DNA from: JAHJEM01 sp043805315
GTDB lineage: Archaea; Nanobdellota; Nanobdellia; Woesearchaeales; JAHJEM01
Assembly: GCA_043805315.1 (NCBI GenBank)
Contig: JAZDID010000113.1
Span: 1 to 5,140, forward strand
Length of the DNA stretch: 5,140 bases
Reading direction: 5' to 3'
The translations under genes and the position numbers were made by a program. The notes under the pieces were generated by a model that was not told where the DNA came from, ran no database searches, and saw only the letters and a program-made list of their open reading frames with translations. Of this stretch, positions 1-4,909 are shown one piece after another; position 1 is the stretch's first letter; each line of letters begins with the position of its first letter.

Positions 1-1034
1 CAGATCACTGCATCATAGCCAGACTCGTCAAACGAAGACCAGAAGATGATGCGCTTGGCGCACGCTGGCTCCTGGTTGTCCGGAACATTATTGCAGTTGT
101 CGTCAAGGCCGTTCAGGCAGTTCTCGCTTTGTCCCTGAGGGCAGCCTACCCATACACCTGCAATGCATGTTTCTGTGCCAATGCTGCAGGGACCCAAATG
201 CGCTACTGAACAATCCTGGTTGAGATTTTCATCGACATTTTCATCACAATTATTATCAATGCCGTCGCATTGTTCTGTATTGCCATAATATATATTAGGC
301 GCATTTGGATCAGTGGCCGCATCGTTGCAGTCGAGTTCGTTCTGGCTATGGACATTTCTGCAGTCTTCAATGAGTTCATCAAAATGCCCGTCATTGTCCT
401 TGTCAAAAAACTCATCTATCTTTCCATCGCAATTATTATCCTTTCCATCGCACTCTTCTTGTGCAGCTACTTGTGTGTGTCCTTCCTCATCAGTAAAACT
501 CGGGTAGGTAAATTTATCAGCATCGTCACAATCCCCTTCGCACGCCTTCACGCCGTCCCCGTCCTGGTCAACGCATGCTGAGTTGATGCACTCTCCTTTC
601 ATGGAAGACAGGCAGACATAGCCTTGGCTATACCTGAGCTTGAGCTCGTTCCTGCCAGAATGCGCCTTCAATAGCTCGGTGTCCTGGGCATAGACCTGAT
701 AGGACGGGTCTGTGTAGAAGATTTGGTCTCCCTGCTTTGTGCTGATGATAATCTCGTTCCCGCTCGCACTAATCTTTGTCGCGCTCGGCGGCAAGGTGAC
801 TGTCAGCGTCTGCCACGAGGTGTCTCCCAGCCGTTTCATGTCATTGATCGCGCCTGCAATGTCATTCCCTGCCTGGGTCACTTGGGCCTGCTGCTCCCTC
901 TTGTTGCCGTACATGGACTGGGAATAGAACACCATGATGGTCGGGATCAGGATGAGGATGATCAGCCCGACAAGCAGCAAGTGCTCGACAGAAGCCTGAG
1001 AATTCCTGAAACGATACAACACCCTCTTTTTCAT
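1..1034 (-). CDS. Secreted MopE-like metal-binding repeat protein with class III (pilin-type) signal peptide, partial
   Basis: The reading frame is open from an ATG at 1034 to the left edge (344 codons, no stop), so the C-terminus is missing. Residues 1-12 are basic. They are followed by the class III signal motif Q13-A-S15-V-E17 and a hydrophobic stretch at about 18-37, the pattern cut by archaeal EppA-type prepilin peptidases. Residues 40-140 are an unrecognised extracellular region. From about 155 there are Asp/Cys-rich repeats: DQDGDG, then ECDGKDNNCDGKIDE (194-208), DKDNDG, QCDGIDNNCDENVDE (255-269), and a weaker NCLNGLDDNCNN (305-316). These match the 'putative metal-binding motif' family named after bacterial MopE, and Asp-rich DxDxDG loops usually bind Ca2+. 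The last residues (RIIFWSSFDESG) resemble the start of a LamG/concanavalin-type domain, which is a guess. I preferred the ATG at 1034 over the in-frame ATG at 1061 because the TATA box at 1061-1068 overlaps the latter. The surface location and metal-binding role are inferred. Confidence 0.8.
   Translation of the reverse strand, partial: MKKRVLYRFRNSQASVEHLLLVGLIILILIPTIMVFYSQSMYGNKREQQAQVTQAGNDIAGAINDMKRLGDTSWQTLTVTLPPSATKISASGNEIIISTKQGDQIFYTDPSYQVYAQDTELLKAHSGRNELKLRYSQGYVCLSSMKGECINSACVDQDGDGVKACEGDCDDADKFTYPSFTDEEGHTQVAAQEECDGKDNNCDGKIDEFFDKDNDGHFDELIEDCRNVHSQNELDCNDAATDPNAPNIYYGNTEQCDGIDNNCDENVDENLNQDCSVAHLGPCSIGTETCIAGVWVGCPQGQSENCLNGLDDNCNNVPDNQEPACAKRIIFWSSFDESGYDAVI
420..452 (-). repeat. 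Tandem 12-bp direct repeat within MopE motif
   Basis: On the coding (minus) strand TGCGATGGAAAG occurs at 452-441 and again at 431-420, a period of 21 nt. It encodes the two C-D-G-K halves of one metal-binding repeat. The shared GATAATAATTG element recurs in the next repeat (around 252-262), as expected for duplicated modules. Confidence 0.7.
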
Positions 1035-1060
1035 ATAGGTATCTTTCTTGAAATAATTCA

Positions 1061-1068
1061 TATTTAAA
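1061..1068 (-). promoter_or_regulatory. TATA box of the MopE-like gene
   Basis: On the minus strand this reads TTTAAATA. It ends 26 nt before the ATG at 1034, close to the 22-nt spacing seen for other genes in the window, and would give a leader of only a few bases. The element is nearly palindromic, so it could also fire rightward into the 1069-1301 intergenic region. Confidence 0.5.
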
Positions 1069-1182
1069 TGTTTCTATTTGATTGTTTCACATTAGCCTAT
1101 TTGATTTGCTCATTGGCAAAACTAGTCCAGTCTGCGCCGTGGTAGCGTGCGAAATGAAGCTTTACGGATTACCTGAACGGAA

Positions 1183-1221
1183 GTGGGATTAAAAGGGAAT
1201 TCATGTCTTTTTATATCCCAC
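1183..1221. repeat. Intergenic hairpin (inverted repeat)
   Basis: GTGGGAT (1183-1189) pairs perfectly with ATCCCAC (1215-1221). After a one-base bulge (T1214) the stem continues as TAAAAGG against CTTTTTA, with one G-U pair, leaving a short loop around AATTCATG. A run of five T follows at 1231-1235. It lies outside the predicted leaderless L11 mRNA, so it is not an L11 leader structure unless transcription starts further upstream. It could be the 3' end of a small RNA, a terminator or a protein-binding site. Confidence 0.6.
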
Positions 1222-1237
1222 TCCTAATACTTTTTAT

Positions 1238-1258
1238 CAAATTTTTCGTAAAAATTTG
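1238..1258. promoter_or_regulatory. Perfect 9-bp inverted repeat upstream of L11 promoter (candidate operator)
   Basis: CAAATTTTT (1238-1246) and its exact reverse complement AAAAATTTG (1250-1258) flank the spacer CGT. The dyad ends 13 nt before the L11 TATA box, where archaeal activators or repressors commonly bind. The dyad is seen directly; the operator role is inferred. AT-rich sequence makes such dyads easier by chance, but a perfect 9-bp match with a 3-nt spacer is still notable. Confidence 0.45.
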
Positions 1259-1271
1259 GGGGAAAACAAAG

Positions 1272-1279
1272 TTTATAAA
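1272..1279 (+). promoter_or_regulatory. TATA box of L11
   Basis: TTTATAAA lies exactly 22 nt before the ATG at 1302, preceded by a purine-rich stretch (GGGGGAAAACAAAG) that fits the B-recognition element. There is no Shine-Dalgarno sequence between it and the start, so the mRNA is probably leaderless. Confidence 0.8.
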
Positions 1280-1301
1280 CCCCCCATAATTCCTGCCTCG
1301 C

Positions 1302-2054
1302 ATGCCAACGCAGACAGTTGAAGCATTGATAGACGGAGGCAAGGCGACAGCAGCACCTCCACTCGGACCTGCCCTTGGACCGTTAGGAGTGAACATCGGC
1401 AAGGTCATTGCAGAGATCAATGCGAAAACACAGTCATTCAGGGGCATGCAAGTGCCTATCAAGGTCATTGTGGATTCTGTCTCAAAGGAGTTCAAGATCA
1501 CTGTCGGCACACCACCGACCTCTGCGCTCATCAAGCAGGAAGCAAAGCTCGACAAGGGCTCTGGCAAGCCCAAGACAGAGTTTGTCGCTGACCTGAAGAT
1601 CGAGCAGCTCATCAAGATATCCAAGATGAAAAAGGACAGCCTTCTGGGAAAGACAACCACTGCAAGAGTCAAGGAAGTCATCGGCACCTGCCAGTCCATG
1701 GGTGTCCTGGTTGAAGGAGTCCATGCCCGCGAAGCCCTGAAGCTTGTCGATGAAGGCAAGTTTGCCGCAGAGATCACGGCAGAGAAGACAGAGCTTACTG
1801 CAGAAGAGCTCAAGGAGCTTGAAGAGGAGAAAAAGCACCTGCAGCAGGAGCTCGAGACCAAACGCGCAGAGTATGAAGCAAAGGCAAAGGAGATCATGAC
1901 TGCCTTCGAGGGCAAGGAGAAGAATGTCATCAGGGCAAAGATGAAAGAGGCAGGCCTGCCAGAAGAGATCATCCACAAGTTCGTGCCTGCAGAGGCAAAG
2001 GCAGGAGAATCTGGAAAGCCTGGCGAGAAAAAGCCAGAAGCCCAAAAGAAATAA
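1302..2054 (+). CDS. rpl11: Large ribosomal subunit protein L11 (uL11) with C-terminal extension
   Basis: This 250-residue protein binds the GTPase-centre region of 23S rRNA at the base of the ribosomal stalk and helps elongation factors act. Residues 1-68 are the N-terminal domain with the hallmark proline loop GGKATAAPPLGPALGPLGVN (12-31). Residues 69-155 hold the rRNA-binding domain, with the family block around KTTTARVKEVIGTCQSMGV (117-135) and VEGVHAREA. The core ends near residue 158, where archaeal L11 usually stops (about 160). Here some 90 more residues follow: an acidic/basic coiled-coil-like helix (163-205), a second helical segment ending in EEIIHKFVP (221-229) and a Lys/Glu/Pro-rich tail. 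The start is fixed by the TATA spacing and the family N-terminus. The usual archaeal partners L1, L10 and L12 are not adjacent; the downstream neighbour is convergent. Confidence 0.96.
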   Translation: MPTQTVEALIDGGKATAAPPLGPALGPLGVNIGKVIAEINAKTQSFRGMQVPIKVIVDSVSKEFKITVGTPPTSALIKQEAKLDKGSGKPKTEFVADLKIEQLIKISKMKKDSLLGKTTTARVKEVIGTCQSMGVLVEGVHAREALKLVDEGKFAAEITAEKTELTAEELKELEEEKKHLQQELETKRAEYEAKAKEIMTAFEGKEKNVIRAKMKEAGLPEEIIHKFVPAEAKAGESGKPGEKKPEAQKK

Positions 2055-2060
2055 GAAAGC
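2039..2060 (-). terminator. Possible T-rich terminator for the zinc-ribbon transcript
   Basis: On the minus strand, downstream of the microprotein stop, there is a pyrimidine stretch CTTTCTTATTTCTTTTGGGC that overlaps the 3' end of L11. Archaeal RNA polymerase stops at T-rich tracts without needing a hairpin. The tract is interrupted by C and A, so the call is weak. Confidence 0.25.
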
Positions 2061-2103
2061 CAGCTCTCATATATTCTGAACAAGCCATTCTTCCAGAGCA
2101 CTT

Positions 2104-2205
2104 TCAGCTCAGGAGAATCTCAAGGTCAGTCCCGCATCTCGGGCAGATGATATCCTCAGTAGAAATGCGGGCATTGCACTTTTGGCACTTGAAAGCGTTC
2201 TGCAT
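2104..2205 (-). CDS. Zinc-ribbon microprotein, 33 residues
   Basis: This short frame encodes a complete zinc-ribbon: C7-x2-C10 and C21-x2-C24 with a CPRCG knuckle, ten residues between the two pairs, and a short hydrophobic tail (LEILLS). An in-frame TGA two codons before the ATG rules out a longer N-terminal form, so the protein is only the metal-binding module. Such tiny ribbons are common in archaea and may bind nucleic acid or a protein partner; the role here is unknown. It lies on the same strand as the membrane protein upstream (125 nt gap) and converges on L11 (49 nt gap). A TATA box lies 55 nt upstream, implying a leader of about 30 nt, unlike the leaderless genes nearby. Four correctly spaced cysteines in 33 codons make chance unlikely. 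Confidence 0.7.
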   Translation of the reverse strand: MQNAFKCQKCNARISTEDIICPRCGTDLEILLS

Positions 2206-2260
2206 CGGTGGTCAGATGATCCTTGCTAACCCTATGCAAGAGAACACGGACTTTTAAGTA

Positions 2261-2268
2261 TTTAAATA
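2261..2268 (-). promoter_or_regulatory. Probable TATA box of the zinc-ribbon gene
   Basis: The minus strand reads TATTTAAA inside a longer AT-rich element (2252-2270). With the usual spacing, transcription would begin near 2238, leaving a leader of about 33 nt before the ATG at 2205. No strong Shine-Dalgarno sequence is visible in that leader (only AAGGA, rather far upstream). The element is symmetric enough to work rightward, but no gene starts there. Confidence 0.45.
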
Positions 2269-2330
2269 TTGTTATGGTGGAATGGATAGGTGGTTTTCCC
2301 GCATGCAACCAAACCATACCTGCCTCTTGC

Positions 2331-3074
2331 TCAAAACAAGTAACCAGAAATCGCCTGTTTCAGGAACAGCGCGCTCACGACAAGGTTCACGATGAGCATC
2401 ACCACGCCAAACCCGACCTGATAGAGGAAGAACGTGATTGTCGCGTCCCGAATCGAGACCACAAAGAGGAAAGAAATCAGCGTGACCTCAAAGACGATTG
2501 CCACAAGCAGGATGAAGAGGAATGCAGACAAAGACTGGGACTTCAGGAAATAGACGAGAAAAGAGACGGCTGCAATCTGGATGATCTGGAACTGGACCGC
2601 TTTCAGGAACTGGTTGGATTTCTCCTTCTTTTGCTCGAAATAATTAAGGATCCAGGTGAGCAGCTTGACAAGGAAGAGGAATGCCAAGACGAGTGCGAGA
2701 AGGAGGAAGACAGTGAAACCTGACCTATTCAGGGGGATATCTTCTCCGACACTGGAAAGCACGAGCCGTATGATGAGCCAGATGACTCCTGCAGAAATGA
2801 TGAGCCATAAGGCAGGGTTGGTCAGCAGGAAATTCATGATGCTGTTGGCTGAGAGGGCTGGCCTGTAGGACTTGCGCTTCCTCGCCTGTTCCAGCTCCCG
2901 CCTTTCCTGCTTCGCCAATTCCTCCTTTTTCCTTTCCTCTTCATACACGGCGATTGCCTCTGCGATATCGCGCTCCTTGTACATCGAGGCAAGAGAGCGC
3001 CTCACCACGACGAGCGAGGCATCCTTCTCCTTCATCCGCTCCCGGATCTTTCCCAAAAGGAACTGGTCGACCAT
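2331..3074 (-). CDS. Unrecognised membrane protein with cytoplasmic coiled coil and five transmembrane helices
   Basis: I do not recognise a family. The 247-residue protein has a soluble, highly charged N-terminal third: an amphipathic start (1-32), then a Glu/Lys/Arg-rich coiled-coil-like helix (35-68) ending in a basic patch RKRKSYRP (66-72). Five hydrophobic segments follow at about 88-108, 120-143, 161-178, 182-207 and 213-238, with a basic loop (QKKEKSNQ) between the second and third. By the positive-inside rule the coiled coil should be cytoplasmic. There is no signal peptide and no obvious catalytic or metal-binding motif. The start is supported by the TATA box 22 nt upstream. It is divergent from the Nfo-like gene with a 106-nt shared promoter region. 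It might be a scaffold, channel or transport accessory; none of these is supported by a motif. Confidence 0.8.
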   Translation of the reverse strand: MVDQFLLGKIRERMKEKDASLVVVRRSLASMYKERDIAEAIAVYEEERKKEELAKQERRELEQARKRKSYRPALSANSIMNFLLTNPALWLIISAGVIWLIIRLVLSSVGEDIPLNRSGFTVFLLLALVLAFLFLVKLLTWILNYFEQKKEKSNQFLKAVQFQIIQIAAVSFLVYFLKSQSLSAFLFILLVAIVFEVTLISFLFVVSIRDATITFFLYQVGFGVVMLIVNLVVSALFLKQAISGYLF

Positions 3075-3096
3075 CCTGTTTTTCTGGAGGGTTTCG

Positions 3097-3104
3097 TTTA
3101 AATA
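3097..3104 (-). promoter_or_regulatory. TATA box of the membrane protein gene
   Basis: The minus strand reads TATTTAAA, preceded by the purine-rich GGGGAAAAA as a B-recognition element. The octamer ends exactly 22 nt before the ATG at 3074, which implies a leaderless transcript. Confidence 0.75.
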
Positions 3105-3150
3105 TTTTTCCCCCCTTGAAATTTTATCTCTTGAAACCCGGAACGAAAAA

Positions 3151-3158
3151 CATTAAAA
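3151..3158 (+). promoter_or_regulatory. TATA box of the endonuclease IV-like gene
   Basis: CATTAAAA follows CGAAAAA, a good B-recognition element, and ends exactly 22 nt before the ATG at 3181. The nearer AT patch TATAAT (3171-3176) is too close to the start to act as a TATA box for it. Confidence 0.7.
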
Positions 3159-3180
3159 CCGGCCGACCCTTATAATTCCC

Positions 3181-4020
3181 ATGCACAGGATCAACACGCT
3201 TCTCTTCGGGCCAGCTGGCGCGCCTCTCTCTTGCAAGACCCGGGACAGCGCAGAGGGAGTTTCACAGACAAAAAAGCTCGGCTTGGGATGCATGGAACTC
3301 GAGTTCGTCAGAGGAGTCAGAATGGGGTTGGACAAAGCCAGAGAAGTCAAAAGGCAGGCAGAGCAGGAAAACATCGTCCTGACTGCGCACGGCCCGTACT
3401 ACATCAACCTGAACTCAGAGGACAAGACCAAAATACAGGACAGTGTCCGGCGCATCCTGGAGACTGCACGGATCTGCCATGCCTGCGGCGGATGGAGCAT
3501 TGTCTTCCACGCAGCATATTACATGAAGCTGGAAAAACCAGCAGTCTATAGTGTCGTGAAAAAAAACTTGCAGGAGATCATCACAACGCTCAACGCTGAG
3601 AAGAACGCGGTCTGGATACGGCCGGAAACCACCGGCAAAGACAGCCAGTTCGGCACGCTCCAGGAACTGCTGCAGCTCAGCCAGGAACTCGAACGAGTCA
3701 TGCCCTGCATCGACTTCTCGCACCTGCACGCACGGAGCAACGGGAAGTTCAACACCTACGGAGAATTCAGAGAGTTGTTATACGCTGTTGAGAAGGCGCT
3801 CGGAAAGGCAGGGCTGCACAACATGCACTGCCACATCTCTGGGATCAACTACGGCGAGAAGGGCGAGAAGAACCACCTGAACCTGCAGGAATCCGACCTG
3901 AACGTCAGGGCGCCGCTCATGGCGTTGAAGGAATTCGATGCCAAAGGCGTTGTCATCTCCGAAAGCCCGAACATCGAGGGAGACGCGCTGTACATGCAGA
4001 AGGTGTACGCTGGCCTGTAA
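3181..4020 (+). CDS. nfo: Endonuclease IV-like AP endonuclease (TIM barrel, AP endonuclease family 2)
   Basis: Endonuclease IV cuts DNA 5' to abasic sites in base excision repair using a three-zinc centre inside a TIM barrel. The 279 residues match the usual length. The start FGPAGAPLS and the block AHGPYYINL (69-77) are typical of the archaeal branch. Likely metal ligands follow the family order: H70, H110 (FHAAYY), E149 (RPETTGK), D178 and H181 (CIDFSHLH), H216 or H218 (MHCHIS), H232 and E261 (ISESP). The segment equivalent to the bacterial D-x-H pair reads E-K-N-H, so the third metal site may differ. A related xylose isomerase-like TIM barrel with another substrate cannot be excluded. DphB follows 41 nt downstream but has its own TATA box. 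The gene uses a leaderless-type start. Confidence 0.85.
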   Translation: MHRINTLLFGPAGAPLSCKTRDSAEGVSQTKKLGLGCMELEFVRGVRMGLDKAREVKRQAEQENIVLTAHGPYYINLNSEDKTKIQDSVRRILETARICHACGGWSIVFHAAYYMKLEKPAVYSVVKKNLQEIITTLNAEKNAVWIRPETTGKDSQFGTLQELLQLSQELERVMPCIDFSHLHARSNGKFNTYGEFRELLYAVEKALGKAGLHNMHCHISGINYGEKGEKNHLNLQESDLNVRAPLMALKEFDAKGVVISESPNIEGDALYMQKVYAGL

Positions 4021-4031
4021 TTTCAATTAAA

Positions 4032-4039
4032 TTAATAAA
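4032..4039 (+). promoter_or_regulatory. TATA box of dphB
   Basis: TTAATAAA, preceded by the AT-rich CAATTAAA, ends exactly 22 nt before the ATG at 4062. It lies wholly within the 41-nt gap after the Nfo-like gene, so dphB probably has its own promoter rather than relying on read-through. Confidence 0.6.
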
Positions 4040-4061
4040 CGGATTCCCACTCTTCTGTTTC

Positions 4062-4886
4062 ATGACCCTATACCTGATCGGCATCGGCCTGAACGACGAG
4101 CAGGACATCACGCTGAAAGGGTTAGACGCTGTTAAAAAGTGCGATGTTGTCTATCTTGAGAAATACACGTCCACGCTGAGCTGTCCTATAGAAAAGCTGG
4201 AGAAGCTGTATGGAAAGAAGATCACCTGTGCTAATCGCGAAATGGTCGAGAAGAACGCAGATGTGATCCTGGAACAGGCGAAGAAAAAAAATGTCGCGTT
4301 CTTAGTGATCGGCGACGTGTTCGGGGCGACAACGCACACTGACCTGTTCCTGCGCGCACGCACACAAGGCATCACTGTTCAGGTCATCCATAACGCATCC
4401 ATACTCACTGCTGTGAGCGTCTGCGGGCTTGAGCTCTACAAGTTCGGCAAGACGACCTCGATCCCGTACCCGCAGAAAAACTTCTCGCCAACCTCATATT
4501 ATGACATCATCGTGGAGAACCAGAAAAATGGGGCGCACACACTGCTCCTGCTTGACATCAAGGCAGAACAAGGCAGGCTCATGACGATTGCTGAGGGCCT
4601 CACGATACTCCTTGATGCGGAGAAACTGAAAAAGAAACATGTTCTGACCGATAAGACGCGCCTCCTCGGCCTCGCAAGAGTCGGCGGAGAGAGTGTCCTG
4701 AGATATGGGACAGCAGCAGAACTTGCACAAGAGGATTTCGGCCCGCCTCCGCACTGCCTCATCATCCCGGGAAAGCTGCATTTTATTGAAGAAGAAGCCC
4801 TTGATGTCTGGAAAATAGATAAAAAGAAAAAAGAATCAGAAAAACACAACAAACTTGACTTCGCAAATCAACCGAAATCTTTATAA
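4062..4886 (+). CDS. dphB: Diphthine synthase (SAM-dependent methyltransferase of diphthamide biosynthesis)
   Basis: DphB methylates the amino group of the 3-amino-3-carboxypropyl side chain on a histidine of elongation factor 2, giving diphthine, an intermediate of diphthamide. It is a cytoplasmic tetrapyrrole-methylase-fold enzyme. The 274 residues show the family order: MTLYLIGIGLNDEQDITLKG at the N-terminus, YLEKYTS (31-37), the SAM-binding motif GDVFGATTHTDL (84-95), HNASILTAV (110-118), PYPQKNFSPTSYYDII (135-150), LLLDIKAE (162-169) and the C-terminal ARVGGES and PGKLHFIEEE. The usual proline of GDPxxATTH is V86 here. The last 25 residues are a Lys-rich tail beyond the usual core. The preceding gene is not functionally related, and other diphthamide genes (dph2, dph6) are not in the window. 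Its stop codon lies inside the TATA box of the next gene. Confidence 0.95.
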   Translation: MTLYLIGIGLNDEQDITLKGLDAVKKCDVVYLEKYTSTLSCPIEKLEKLYGKKITCANREMVEKNADVILEQAKKKNVAFLVIGDVFGATTHTDLFLRARTQGITVQVIHNASILTAVSVCGLELYKFGKTTSIPYPQKNFSPTSYYDIIVENQKNGAHTLLLLDIKAEQGRLMTIAEGLTILLDAEKLKKKHVLTDKTRLLGLARVGGESVLRYGTAAELAQEDFGPPPHCLIIPGKLHFIEEEALDVWKIDKKKKESEKHNKLDFANQPKSL

Positions 4887-4887
4887 A
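4880..4887 (+). promoter_or_regulatory. TATA box of the pilin-like gene, overlapping the dphB stop
   Basis: TTTATAAA preceded by CCGAAATC gives a strong B-recognition element plus TATA box. It ends exactly 22 nt before the ATG at 4910 and contains the TAA stop of dphB (4884-4886), so coding sequence and promoter share bases. Confidence 0.8.
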
Positions 4888-4909
4888 CAATCTTAGGATA
4901 AGAATTGCC

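Larger units (their letters stand above)
1035..1301. other. Divergent intergenic region with two dyads, no convincing gene
   Basis: This spacer separates the leftward MopE-like gene from rightward L11. It holds the TATA box at 1061-1068, a hairpin at 1183-1221, T-runs at 1231-1235 and 1242-1246, a perfect inverted repeat at 1238-1258 and the L11 TATA box at 1272-1279. I found no tRNA and no C/D-box or H/ACA RNA. A frame open from 1082 to 1192 has only TTG, GTG or late ATG starts and is not called. Confidence 0.6.

Noticed and set aside
1035..1061. Upstream in-frame ATG at 1061 as the start of the MopE-like gene
   Set aside because: It overlaps the only TATA box, and no other TATA box lies the expected distance further upstream. 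The ATG at 1034 gives a signal peptide of typical length.
1124..1180. tRNA-like D-arm (GCGC-CGTGGTA-GCGT)
   Set aside because: The D-arm lookalike has no proper anticodon loop (no T at position 33), no T-arm with a TTC motif and no matching acceptor 3' strand.
1150..1180. C/D-box-like elements (AATGAAG and CTGA)
   Set aside because: The first differs from the C-box consensus RTGATGA and the second C'/D' pair is missing.
1082..1192. Short plus-strand frame of about 36 codons in the intergenic region
   Set aside because: It begins only with TTG or GTG, or an ATG leaving 12 residues, has no motif, and the predicted start from the 1061-1068 TATA box falls on ATT. Chance is a sufficient explanation.
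1211..2101. Long open frame (296 codons) antisense to L11
   Set aside because: It is the mirror of a strongly identified L11 gene. Its Ser/Phe/Leu-rich translation is what the reverse of Lys/Glu/Ala-rich codons gives, and it has no recognisable motif.
2291..2320. Small inverted repeat (GGTTT/AAACC around GCATGC) after the membrane protein gene
   Set aside because: The stem is only five pairs with a long loop and has no T-run on the minus strand, so it is not a convincing terminator.
2223..2723. Plus-strand frame of 166 codons rich in Glu, Asp and Arg
   Set aside because: It is antisense to the hydrophobic part of the membrane protein; the charged composition is the expected complement of Leu/Phe/Val codons. 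The opposite frame has the promoter and sensible topology.
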